Source of the DNA: Acidobacteriota bacterium
Lineage (GTDB): Bacteria; Acidobacteriota; Terriglobia; Acidiferrales; UBA7541
Assembly (NCBI GenBank): GCA_028876695.1
Contig: JAGWRH010000413.1
Span: 1-23,607 of the forward strand
Direction: 5' to 3'
DNA: 23,607 bases
The position numbers and the translations under genes were made by a program. Under the pieces are notes generated by a model. It had not been told where the DNA came from, did no database searches, and worked only from the letters and a program-made list of their open reading frames with translations. Of this stretch, positions 8,270 through 15,401 are shown piece after piece; the stretch's first letter is position 1, and each line of letters begins with the position of its first letter.

Positions 8270-9526
8270 GTGTCCTCTCTGCTGATCACCGGCTGTTCGG
8301 AGGTCCTGACGCTGCGCGGCCCCGTTCCACGGCGTGGCCGAGCGATGCGGGATCTCGGCATGATCCGTGATGGCGCGGTACTCGTGGAAGGCGATCGCAT
8401 CGCCGCCATTGGACCGAGGCGCCGGATCGAAGCGCTCCGCCAAGCGCGAAGCGCGGAGAAGCTCGATATTCGCGGCCGCGTGCTGCTTCCCGGACTGGTC
8501 GATTCGCACACCCACCTTATCTTCCCTGCAAGCCGCGCCGGCGAATACGAACAAAGAATCAGCGGAAAAACCTACCAACAAATCGCGCGTGACGGAGGCG
8601 GAATCCGCACGACGGTTGCGGCGCTGCGCAAGGCGTCGCCGCAATCGCTGAAGAGCCGGGGATTGGCTTATTTGGAAAAATTTGCGGCACACGGAACCAC
8701 GACTGTGGAAGCCAAGAGCGGATACGGCCTGGACTGGCCGAGCGAGGCAAAGATCCTCCGCGTGTTGCACGATCTAGATCAGGATCAACCGCTCGATATC
8801 ATCCGTACGTTCCTCGGCGCGCACGTGGTCCCATCGGAATATCGCCGGAATCCCGCGAAGTACGTCGATTTGCTGGTGCGGCGCTGGATTCCGTCAGTCG
8901 CGGCGGCGGGGCTTGCGGAGTTTTGCGATGTATTCTGCGATCGCGGAGCATTCACGCCGGCGCAGTCGCGACGAATTCTCGCCGCCGGCCGCGCGTGCGG
9001 TCTTGTCCCGCGCATCCACGCGGCACAATTCGATCGCACCGGAGCCGCGCGCCTGGCAATCGACTCGCAGGCCGCCAGCGCCGATCATCTCGATCACATC
9101 AATGCGGCGGATGTCCGGGCGCTCGGACTCTCCAATGTGGTTTGCACGCTTCTTCCGGGCTGCAGCTTTCATCTGGGACTTCCGCAGCGCGCCCCAGCGC
9201 GCCAGTTGCTGGAGGCAGGAGCGGTTGTCGCCGTGGCGACTGATTTCAATCCCGGCACCAGCCCTACGGTCAGCATGCCGATGATCCTCTCGCTCGCCTG
9301 CGATCAATTGCGCATGACCCCGGCCGAAGCGATTTCCGCCGCGACGATCAATCCAGCCTATTCGCTTCGCGTGCACGACCGCGCCGGATCGATCGAAGTT
9401 GGCAAGTACGCGGATTTTGCAGCCTTCGACGTGGCCGACTACCGTGAAATTCCGTATTATTTTGGTGTGAACCTCTGCAGCCTGACAATGAAACGCGGAG
9501 TTGTGGTCCACCCGAAGAAGCCATAA
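8270..9526 (+). CDS. hutI: Imidazolonepropionase
   Basis: This amidohydrolase opens the ring of 4-imidazolone-5-propionate to give N-formimino-L-glutamate, the third step of histidine degradation in the cytoplasm. The 418-residue length fits the family (about 400-420). Metal-binding and catalytic blocks are visible: HTH in LVDSHTHLIF, the substrate motif KSGYGL, the FLGAHVVP histidine, RIHAAQFD, SADHLDH, and the aspartate of VATDFNPGTSPT. The GTG start at 8270 gives MSSLLITGCSEVLTL, the expected N-terminal strand of the urease-like beta domain. Internal ATGs at 8345 or 8360 would truncate that domain. No good ribosome site precedes the GTG. It is followed after 3 bases by ftcD. Confidence 0.95.
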   Translation: MSSLLITGCSEVLTLRGPVPRRGRAMRDLGMIRDGAVLVEGDRIAAIGPRRRIEALRQARSAEKLDIRGRVLLPGLVDSHTHLIFPASRAGEYEQRISGKTYQQIARDGGGIRTTVAALRKASPQSLKSRGLAYLEKFAAHGTTTVEAKSGYGLDWPSEAKILRVLHDLDQDQPLDIIRTFLGAHVVPSEYRRNPAKYVDLLVRRWIPSVAAAGLAEFCDVFCDRGAFTPAQSRRILAAGRACGLVPRIHAAQFDRTGAARLAIDSQAASADHLDHINAADVRALGLSNVVCTLLPGCSFHLGLPQRAPARQLLEAGAVVAVATDFNPGTSPTVSMPMILSLACDQLRMTPAEAISAATINPAYSLRVHDRAGSIEVGKYADFAAFDVADYREIPYYFGVNLCSLTMKRGVVVHPKKP

Positions 9527-9529
9527 ATC

Positions 9530-11062
9530 ATGCGACGTCTGGTCGAGTGCGTTCCCAATTTTTCCGAGGGACGGGACAGCGCGAAAGTGGAGGCGATTGT
9601 CGCCGCGATGCGCGAAGTTCCCGGCGTGATGGTGCTGGCGCACGAAAGCGACGCGGATCATAACCGCAGCGTGGTGACCATCGCGGGCGAACCGGACATC
9701 GTGGTGGAGGCAGCCGTGCGCGCGGTGGGAAAAGCTGCCGAGCTGATCGATCTTACGAAACAGGTGGGCGTTCATCCGCGGATCGGCTCCGCCGACGTGG
9801 TGCCGTTCGTCCCACTGGAGGGCGTGACGCTGCAAGACTGCGTGGCGCTGGCGAAATTGGCGGGGGGCGAGATTTGGCGGCGTTACCGGGTACCCGTCTA
9901 TTTTTACGAAGCTGCGGCGCAGCGTCCCGATCGCGTCAATCTGGAAAACATTCGCCGCGGGCAATTTGAAGCGCTGCGGCAGGAGATCGCCTCGAATCCA
10001 GATCGAGCGCCGGATATTGGGGAACGCGCCGTGCATCCCACGGCGGGCGCGACGGTCGTGGGCGCACGCAAGTTCTTAATCGCGTACAACATCCTGCTGA
10101 ACACGCGAGACGTGGAGGTGGCGAAAAAAATCGCCAAGGCGGTGCGCTTTTCGAGCGGCGGCTTGCGATACGTGAAGGCGATGGGCGTTTACCTCGACGC
10201 GCGCAACTTGGCGCAAGTGTCGATGAACCTTACGGATTTCGAGCAGACGCCGCTCCATCGCGTGTTTGAGATGGTGAAAAACGAAGCGGAACGCTATGGC
10301 ACATCGATTGCGAGCAGCGAAATTATCGGCCTGATCCCACGGCGCGCGATCGACATGGCCGCGGAGCACCTGCTGCGAATCGAGAACTTTACCCCATCCC
10401 ACGTGCTGGAAAAGAGATTGGAGGACGCGCTGGCCGCGGGAGCCACGGCGCGCGCGCAGAGCCTTGCCGCTATGATCGAGCCGTTTCTAGCCGCTGTGGC
10501 GCAGCCCACGGTCGCGCCCGGCGGAGGATCCGTGGCGGCAATTGCAGGAGCGCTGGCGGCGGGTCTTGGACAAATGGTGGCGGGCCTCTCCAGCCAGCGT
10601 AAAGCGCAGGCGGAGTACGCCGCACGCCTGGAAAGACTATTCGAACAATTTCAGATCGCGGTGCGTGACTTGCCAGACCTGATCGATCAGGACGCAGGGG
10701 CGTTTGAGGCGGTGATGACCGCTCGGAAATTGCCCCGCGAATCGGCGCACGAGCGGCAAGTGCGCAATAGAACCCTGCAGCAGGCACTGCAGCGCGCCGC
10801 GGCAGTTCCGTTGGAAGTGGCGCGACGATCCGCGGATTTATTTGAATGGCTGGGGCAACTGAAAGAGATGGCCAGCCCATCGATGTTATCAGACGTTCAC
10901 GTGGGCCGCTTGATGGCGTTCGCCGCGGTGCGAGGCGCGCTCGAGAACGTGGGTATCAATCTGGAAGAAATTGAAGATATAGGATTCGTCGAGCGATCCC
11001 GGGCTGATGCTCGCGCGATCGGCGCGCGCGTCAACGAAACGCAGGTAACCGCAGAGAAATGA
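9530..11062 (+). CDS. ftcD: Bifunctional glutamate formimidoyltransferase/formimidoyltetrahydrofolate cyclodeaminase
   Basis: This 510-residue fused enzyme transfers the formimino group of formiminoglutamate to tetrahydrofolate and then deaminates it. The products are glutamate, 5,10-methenyl-tetrahydrofolate and ammonia. Residues 1-178 form the N-terminal transferase lobe (RRLVECVPNFSEGRD; general-base H82 in VGVHPRIGSAD). Residues about 180-300 form the second transferase lobe. Residues about 310-490 form the helical cyclodeaminase domain (TVAPGGGSVAAIAGALAAGL; SMLSDVHVGRLMA). This is the same fusion and order as in the animal enzyme. It starts 3 bases after hutI, so the two are very likely co-transcribed. 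Its presence implies the folate-dependent end of the Hut pathway, not HutG or HutF-HutG. Its stop overlaps a downstream ATG by 4 bases (ATGA). Confidence 0.96.
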   Translation: MRRLVECVPNFSEGRDSAKVEAIVAAMREVPGVMVLAHESDADHNRSVVTIAGEPDIVVEAAVRAVGKAAELIDLTKQVGVHPRIGSADVVPFVPLEGVTLQDCVALAKLAGGEIWRRYRVPVYFYEAAAQRPDRVNLENIRRGQFEALRQEIASNPDRAPDIGERAVHPTAGATVVGARKFLIAYNILLNTRDVEVAKKIAKAVRFSSGGLRYVKAMGVYLDARNLAQVSMNLTDFEQTPLHRVFEMVKNEAERYGTSIASSEIIGLIPRRAIDMAAEHLLRIENFTPSHVLEKRLEDALAAGATARAQSLAAMIEPFLAAVAQPTVAPGGGSVAAIAGALAAGLGQMVAGLSSQRKAQAEYAARLERLFEQFQIAVRDLPDLIDQDAGAFEAVMTARKLPRESAHERQVRNRTLQQALQRAAAVPLEVARRSADLFEWLGQLKEMASPSMLSDVHVGRLMAFAAVRGALENVGINLEEIEDIGFVERSRADARAIGARVNETQVTAEK

Positions 11063-11088
11063 CAAAAATACGGAGTTCTGAGGGATTT

Positions 11089-12084
11089 ATGAAAGATTCG
11101 TTGCGTCGTATTGGCTTCGTCCTGCTGACATCAGGCTTCGCGATCCTAGCCGCCGCGGCCGTTCCGCGAGCGTCGTTCGCCGGAAACTTGAGCACTGAAG
11201 TGATCGGCATGTTTCCCGAGAACGTGGGCGAGTTTGCCTATGCGGATATGAAATCGGCGCGGCAATATTCCTGGTTCCCACAACTGCGCGAACAGCTGCT
11301 GCCGAGCCGATTCCGCCAGTTCGAGCAATTCATGATCTCGGCGGGCGTGGACCCGAATACGCAGGTCGATGAGCTGGCCTGGGGCGCGATTCGCACCTCG
11401 AAAGACGGCGGCGAGCAGATTGTGGGCGTCGCTCTGGGATCATTCACGCCCGGCTCGAGCGAGGACCGCTTTAAGCAGCAAAAGCTGCCGATGATCACGG
11501 TGGACGGTTACCACCTCTACGCTTTTGGCAGCGGCGCCGGCCCTAGCGATATTTTGTTTACGTTTATCGACGCGAATACCGCGGCCTTCGGCCAGCGCGC
11601 GGCGTTACAGCAGCTCCTCGACGTTCGCAACGGCGCGTCGCAAAGTTTGCTGGACAATAGCCAGCTTGCTCCGCTCATCAATGAAGCAAACGGGAACGGG
11701 ATCATCTGGGCGGTGTTGGACAAAAACTACACGCATCTGGCCATCCATCAGCTGGTCCCCCAGGCGGCGCAGTTCCCTCAGGCCGCGCCGATCATCAACC
11801 GGATGCAAGCGATGACGATCGACATTCAGGCCGACAGCGGCGTGGATGCGCAGTTCCAGGCCGTTTGCAGTTCGCCCGACGACGCCAATCTCCTGGCCGC
11901 GGGGCTGCAGGGAGCGCTGATGCTCCGGCGCTATCAGGAAGCGCAGTCCAATCCCGATCTCGCCAGCGCGCTCGATCAGGTGCACGTCACGCCAAGTGGC
12001 GATCGCCTGAAAGTGGATGCACCCGTCAGCCAGGATCAGCTGACGGCATTGATTCGCACAAAGGCCTTCGCCGTACCGATGTAA
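11089..12084 (+). CDS. Secreted protein of unknown function coupled to ftcD
   Basis: I do not recognise this 331-residue protein. It begins with a clear signal peptide (MKDSLRRIGFVLLTSGFAILAAAAV, then PRASFAG with a likely cleavage after SFA). The mature part is soluble, mixed alpha/beta, with blocks such as PENVGEFAYADMKSARQYSW, FPQLREQLLPSRFRQFEQF and VDELAWGAIRT. It has no transmembrane helix and a single cysteine (about residue 263). The start at ATG 11089 is preferred because TGAGGG lies just upstream and the signal peptide begins there. An in-frame ATG at 11059 overlaps the ftcD stop (ATGA) and would add ten residues before the signal. Either way it directly follows ftcD and is probably in the hut transcript. 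A link to histidine metabolism is not evident from its sequence. Confidence 0.8.
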   Translation: MKDSLRRIGFVLLTSGFAILAAAAVPRASFAGNLSTEVIGMFPENVGEFAYADMKSARQYSWFPQLREQLLPSRFRQFEQFMISAGVDPNTQVDELAWGAIRTSKDGGEQIVGVALGSFTPGSSEDRFKQQKLPMITVDGYHLYAFGSGAGPSDILFTFIDANTAAFGQRAALQQLLDVRNGASQSLLDNSQLAPLINEANGNGIIWAVLDKNYTHLAIHQLVPQAAQFPQAAPIINRMQAMTIDIQADSGVDAQFQAVCSSPDDANLLAAGLQGALMLRRYQEAQSNPDLASALDQVHVTPSGDRLKVDAPVSQDQLTALIRTKAFAVPM

Positions 12085-12158
12085 CTGGATTGTCCGCCCT
12101 GGCCTCGATTGAATTTACAGTTACAGCTCAGCGGATTTTCAGAAGAAAGAAAACTTCG

Positions 12159-12608
12159 TCAGAGGTCAAACCGGCGCTTCGCCGCGCGGCAATTCTTGAT
12201 CAGCGTGATTTTGGGGTAGCCGTTTTCTATCGCGGCGTTCATGGCATCGACGGGTGCATTCGCCAGTTCTTCACGGAGGCGCGCCGCCAGATCCGGTTTT
12301 AGCGGGACATCGTGGGGATTTCCGGCGCCCGGCTCGCCCGGCGCGAAGTTGACCGCAACTTCGATGTGGCCCGGAAACTCGGACGCCGCCAACTGAATCT
12401 CGGACGACGAGTTTGCTCGTGCTCCCAGTACCTCTGCGAACGCGTTGCAAGCCTCTGTAGCAGCAATCCTCAATTCCGCCGCGGCAGTTTCCGCGAAACC
12501 TGCGCGGCGCGCCACGTGAGTGACGATGGCCATGGCGCCGGCGATCAGCCGAGGGTCGGCGTGGAACTTGCCCTCGATCCGGGCGATTTCTTCAGGATGT
12601 ACGGACAT
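12159..12608 (-). CDS. RsbW-like (GHKL fold) protein with degenerate ATP site
   Basis: This 149-residue soluble protein resembles anti-sigma factor/serine kinase proteins of the HATPase_c_2 group. Recognisable landmarks are the N-box-like ELRIAATEACNAFAEVL (usual pattern TEACTNAxxHA) and the final strand pattern NGYPKITLIKNC (usual GxxxxLxK). The N-box is one residue short. The Mg/ATP-binding DxGxG is replaced by a segment around NFAPGEPGAG, and no second glycine loop is visible. Kinase activity is therefore doubtful, and a binding-only role is more likely. ATG 12608 starts at MSVHPEE. An in-frame TTG at 12623 is less likely. Its start overlaps the end of the upstream cysteine-rich gene by 17 bases, so the two are probably translated together. 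It is convergent with the secreted protein gene. Confidence 0.72.
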   Translation of the reverse strand: MSVHPEEIARIEGKFHADPRLIAGAMAIVTHVARRAGFAETAAAELRIAATEACNAFAEVLGARANSSSEIQLAASEFPGHIEVAVNFAPGEPGAGNPHDVPLKPDLAARLREELANAPVDAMNAAIENGYPKITLIKNCRAAKRRFDL

Positions 12609-12768
12609 CGTCGGCGACTGCAACGTCGCATGCTTCCCGGCAGGCCGGACAATAATACAAGCCGTCGACGCAGAGCCGAATGCCCTCTACCGATTGGCAG
12701 AAGGAGCAGTATTTCACGCACTTGCAATTCCACTCGGGTTCATCGCATTGCGCGCACACAGTCATCAT
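12592..12768 (-). CDS. Ten-cysteine zinc-ribbon-like mini-protein
   Basis: This 58-residue protein contains ten cysteines at positions 5, 8, 15, 17, 21, 24, 33, 40, 43 and 47. They are arranged as CxxC, CxC, CxxC, C and CxxCxxxC, including YYCPACREACD near the end. Such spacing is typical of one or two structural zinc sites, and a metal or iron-sulfur role is an inference. ATG 12768 (MMTVCAQC) follows GGAGG by about 10 bases. A further in-frame ATG at 12807 lies at the edge of a predicted -10 element and so is unlikely to be translated. The gene overlaps the RsbW-like gene by 17 bases on the same strand. I know no named family for it. Confidence 0.7.
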   Translation of the reverse strand: MMTVCAQCDEPEWNCKCVKYCSFCQSVEGIRLCVDGLYYCPACREACDVAVADDVRTS

Positions 12769-12805
12769 GGAATCGCCGCCTCCGGCGGGAGCGCCTTCAC
12801 GAACC

Positions 12806-12834
12806 ATAGTAGGCTAGCGCCATGAGTGCGACAA
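12806..12834 (-). promoter_or_regulatory. Sigma70-type promoter for the cysteine-rich/RsbW-like pair
   Basis: On the minus strand TTGTCG (12834-12829) and TACTAT (12811-12806) are spaced by exactly 17 bases. Transcription would begin near 12799, leaving a leader of about 30 bases before ATG 12768. The placement supports 12768 over 12807 as the start of the cysteine-rich gene. Each hexamer matches consensus at 4 of 6 positions. Confidence 0.5.
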
Positions 12835-12943
12835 GGTGCTTGGAGCGCAGGTTTTCCAAATAGTTGTTTAGCGAGCCGAAGCGGGTGCTGAGGACTGGTG
12901 GACGCGCCGGGGCGCTACGCGCAACAGCCCACCGCTGATTTGC

Positions 12944-12980
12944 GCCGCAAAAAAAGAGGCGCGGCAGTGAGCCGCGCCTC
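12944..12980 (-). terminator. Intrinsic terminator of the AAA+ ATPase unit
   Basis: A perfect 10-bp stem, GAGGCGCGGC at 12956-12965 and GCCGCGCCTC at 12971-12980, encloses a 5-base loop. On the minus strand the stem is followed directly by TTTTTTT. It lies 28 bases beyond the stop codon of the AAA+ gene, which reads toward it. This is a textbook rho-independent terminator. Confidence 0.9.
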
Positions 12981-13008
12981 CGTCATCAACTACCGAGATG
13001 GAGCGCGA

Positions 13009-14223
13009 TTACGGCTTTTCGTTTCGCGGCTTTTCCGTGGAGGCATTTGCCGAAGAAACGTGTCGCTCCAAGGGAATGTCAGCGCCTGCGGTGAGCGCCG
13101 CTGGGTAGGGGATCTCGCGGCCTCCCGTATGCGCTGCGGCCGCGCTTGCAACCGCTGCTGAATCCGGCGCGGGAACCGGCACCAATGCGCCTTCGGCTTC
13201 CTTCAGGAACATCAATCCGCCCGACAAGCCATCCCAATCGATCGAGATTACATCTCCCAGAGCCACCTGGTCAGTCGCCAGCAAATTCGCCAGCGGATAC
13301 ACCACGTGCCGCTCGATGGCCCGCTTCAAGTGACGCGCCCCGTACTTGAGGTCCGTCCCTTCCTTCAACAAGAATTCGCGCGCGGTCGAAGTAACGCGGA
13401 AAAGGAAGCGACCTTTGGCCGTCTCCAAAACCCTCTGCTGTACCATGCCGAGCTCGATTTCCAGAATCTGCTCGAGCTGTTCGCTCCGCAACGGATGGAA
13501 CACTACGACCTTGTCGATTCGATTCATGAACTCAGGCGCGAACTTCCGCTTAGCCGCTTCTGTAGCTGTGCGGCCGACCTTTTCATCCAAGCGCGGGCGC
13601 GTGTCAGCCGGTATTTCTGGCGCAAAGCCCATTCCGCCAGTCATCAATTCGGTGATCTCGCCGCCTCCGAGGTTTGAAGTCATGAAGATCATCGTCTGCG
13701 ACAGGTCCACGCGACGGTTGTCGCCGAGCGTGAGCGTGGCCTTGTCCAGAATGCCCAGCAGGAGTTGCCACAGCGCGTCGGACGCCTTCTCGATTTCGTC
13801 AAACAGCAAAAAGCTGATCTTCAGCTTATCGGTGTGATACTGCGCGAGCGCCTCCTGAGTGATCAGCGGGTGCGTCTCGCGGTGACCCAAATATCCCGGA
13901 GGCGAGCCGATGAGCTTCGCGATTTCGTGTGAGTGCTGAAATTCGGCGCAGTCCACTTTGATTACGGCTCGCGGATCGCCAAAGAGCACTTCCGCCGTGG
14001 CTTCGACCACGCGGGTTTTGCCCGCCCCGGTCGGCCCTAGAAACAGCAAATTGCCTACGGGTCGTCCCGGCGAGTTCAGTCCCGCGCGGAACACCTGATA
14101 TAGGTCGACGACGGCCTGCACCGCCTCGTCCTGCCCCACGATCTTCCGCCGCAGCCCGCCTTCAAAGTCCCGCGATTCCACGCTCCGCAGCGTTGGATCC
14201 AGTTGCATAGCTTGCGCGCCCAT
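13009..14223 (-). CDS. Stand-alone ClpB-D2-like AAA+ ATPase
   Basis: This 404-residue protein is a single AAA+ module related to the second ATPase domain of ClpB/ClpA. Visible elements are Walker A GPTGAGKT (63-70), pore loop GSPPGYLGH (tyrosine 111), Walker B LLFDEIEKA (about 139-147), sensor-1 MTSN (N184), arginine finger in FMNRID (R235) and sensor-2 GARHLKR (R297). The small domain typical of ClpB-D2 follows to about residue 335. The Clp-N domain, the first ATPase ring and the middle coiled coil are absent, and no ClpP-docking IGF/IGL loop is seen. The last 55-60 residues are alanine/proline-rich and probably disordered. ATG 14223 follows AGGGGGAG at good spacing. The gene begins 13 bases after an unknown gene and ends at a strong terminator. 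It probably remodels proteins, but the substrate is unknown. Confidence 0.9.
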   Translation of the reverse strand: MGAQAMQLDPTLRSVESRDFEGGLRRKIVGQDEAVQAVVDLYQVFRAGLNSPGRPVGNLLFLGPTGAGKTRVVEATAEVLFGDPRAVIKVDCAEFQHSHEIAKLIGSPPGYLGHRETHPLITQEALAQYHTDKLKISFLLFDEIEKASDALWQLLLGILDKATLTLGDNRRVDLSQTMIFMTSNLGGGEITELMTGGMGFAPEIPADTRPRLDEKVGRTATEAAKRKFAPEFMNRIDKVVVFHPLRSEQLEQILEIELGMVQQRVLETAKGRFLFRVTSTAREFLLKEGTDLKYGARHLKRAIERHVVYPLANLLATDQVALGDVISIDWDGLSGGLMFLKEAEGALVPVPAPDSAAVASAAAAHTGGREIPYPAALTAGADIPLERHVSSANASTEKPRNEKP

Positions 14224-14236
14224 GGTCGTGCTCCCC

Positions 14237-14674
14237 CTACCGGAATCTTCGTCCGCCCTCCGCGCTGCGCGGCACGGCGCGCTCGAATTGATCGAGTTTC
14301 ACGTCGAGTGTCGATCGCAGCAATCGAAGTTGTGTGACAAGTTCACGGCTTGAATTGGCTCGGTCAGTCACCGCCAGGAGGGGCGGCGATAGATCGGCCA
14401 GGTCCAAATTTAGACTTCGGAGTGAATGCATCAGATTTTGCACGTACGGCGACTGGATATCGAATAGCTCGACCCGGCTGTTCACCTGCTCGCGCAGCTG
14501 TGACCAGTCGAGATCGAGGAAAGGATGATTTCGCGAGACCTTGCGCACCACTTCATCGGTGATGCGGGGCCGTTCGCCGAGGCGCGCCAGATGCAATTGC
14601 TGCACCTTGCCGTCGCGGCGGACGTTGTGAACGAGATAGTACGATTTCCCCTTGCGCCGAACAAAAGCCACCAC
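14237..14674 (-). CDS. Conserved-looking protein of unknown function paired with the AAA+ ATPase
   Basis: This 145-residue basic, soluble protein has no domain I can name with confidence. Its first 40 residues (VAFVRRKGKSYYLVHNVRRD, then GKVQQLHLARLGERP) resemble the small beta-rich N-terminal module of IS1634/IS4-type transposases. The rest lacks any transposase DDE core and is mostly helical (ITDEVVRKVSRNHPFLDLDW and later ELVTQLRLLRSTLDVKLDQF). The start is one of two tandem GTG codons (14674 or 14671) after AGGGAGG. It lies 13 bases upstream of the ClpB-D2-like gene, shares its promoter, and is a plausible substrate adaptor for it; that role is inference from context only. Confidence 0.75.
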   Translation of the reverse strand: MVAFVRRKGKSYYLVHNVRRDGKVQQLHLARLGERPRITDEVVRKVSRNHPFLDLDWSQLREQVNSRVELFDIQSPYVQNLMHSLRSLNLDLADLSPPLLAVTDRANSSRELVTQLRLLRSTLDVKLDQFERAVPRSAEGGRRFR

Positions 14675-14713
14675 CGCCTCCCTTTCCGGGCGGGTCCTCC
14701 ATCAACCGCCCGT

Positions 14714-14742
14714 AGTGTAAGAGCTGTCCACTACACCGTCAA
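14714..14742 (-). promoter_or_regulatory. Sigma70-type promoter of the orphan/AAA+ unit
   Basis: On the minus strand TTGACG (14742-14737) is separated by exactly 17 bases from TACACT (14719-14714). The leader to the GTG start would be about 32 bases. The spacer contains half of an inverted repeat: plus-strand GTAGTG at 14712-14717 and CACTAC at 14729-14734. A regulator could bind there, but this is only a possibility. Confidence 0.65.
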
Positions 14743-15033
14743 TAGTAAGATGCCCGAAAAGCCGCCCGGTTGCCTCGTAACAGTTATTATTCGTGCGGAA
14801 CAACAGCCGGTGTAGTGGTAATCCTGAGGTTCGCATCCCCTATGGCCAAAGGGGAAATCGCGCTGCAACGCCTGATGCCTGGGCGATACTTATTTGATGC
14901 TGCGGCGAGCAACAGAGGCTGCCTATCGTGGGTGGCCTGATCTCTGTCCTGCCGGGCGCCCGCGCATGGGCAAAAAGCCGCGGAGGAAGTACCGCTCGAA
15001 ATACGCCGACTCGGCGAAGCAACGAGGGAAGAA
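14743..15033. other. Intergenic region before the alkyltransferase-like gene
   Basis: About 290 bases separate the divergent promoter at 14742 from the next gene. I see a short inverted repeat CCCCT-N8-AGGGG near 14838-14855 and a segment with superficial tRNA-like words (GTGTAGTGGTAATC, GAGGTTCGCATCC) too short to form a tRNA. The reading frame of the downstream gene is open back to 14941 but shows no earlier convincing start. No gene is assigned. Confidence 0.35.
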
Positions 15034-15375
15034 ATGTCATGGGAACCGGTGTACAGGTTGGTTAAGAAAATTCCGCGGGGACGCGTGGCGACATACGGCG
15101 ATCTGGCCCGCAAGCTGCGTCTGCCTGGCGGGGCGCGAGCCGTTGGCTATGCAATGGCGGCCTGCCCGAGCGGGCGCGGCATTCCCTGGCACCGCGTAGT
15201 CGGCGCGGGAGGCCGGCTGCGGATCCCGGAGCCGCACGGATCGTTGCAGCGGCGACTGCTCGAAACGGAAGGAGTGCGCGTGGAGTTCGGACGAATCGAT
15301 ATGGACCGCTTTAAGTGGAAACTCAAGGCGCGCCGCGCGAAATCGAAACCGGGTAAATCACATCCAGAGCGCTAA
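15034..15375 (+). CDS. Alkyltransferase-like protein (ATL, MGMT-fold, Trp in place of catalytic Cys)
   Basis: This 113-residue protein has the DNA-binding domain of O6-alkylguanine-DNA alkyltransferases. The diagnostic PCHRV motif reads IPWHRVVGAGGRL, so the methyl-accepting cysteine is replaced by tryptophan (W52). Proteins of this kind (Atl1, E. coli YbaZ) bind and flip O6-alkylguanine without repairing it and hand the lesion to nucleotide excision repair. The helix-turn-helix region IPRGRVATYGDLARKL and the arginine finger in GARAVGYAMAACP (R35) are intact. The usual N-terminal MGMT domain is absent, as expected for ATLs. A basic tail (about residues 90-113) is present. ATG 15034 follows GAGGGAAG. 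The next gene begins 66 bases later on the same strand but looks separately promoted. Confidence 0.92.
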   Translation: MSWEPVYRLVKKIPRGRVATYGDLARKLRLPGGARAVGYAMAACPSGRGIPWHRVVGAGGRLRIPEPHGSLQRRLLETEGVRVEFGRIDMDRFKWKLKARRAKSKPGKSHPER

Positions 15376-15401
15376 TTCGCGTCTCGCGCAGCAATCAATT
15401 G

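Noticed and set aside
8894..10036. Minus-strand open frame of 380 codons across hutI and ftcD
   Set aside because: It crosses the boundary of two intact, well recognised genes and has no motif of its own.
14237..14674. Transposase or insertion-sequence remnant
   Set aside because: Only the N-terminal 40 residues resemble a transposase module; there is no DDE core, no terminal inverted repeat, and the gene has a good ribosome site and promoter.
14795..14860. tRNA-like words (GTGTAGTGGTAATC and GAGGTTCGCATCC)
   Set aside because: They are too close together; no anticodon stem or matching acceptor ends can be drawn, so it is not a tRNA.
14894..15199. Basic plus-strand frame containing MGKKPRRKYRSKYADS
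   Set aside because: It overlaps the ATL gene in another frame and has no ribosome site or known family; the Lys/Arg richness looks incidental.
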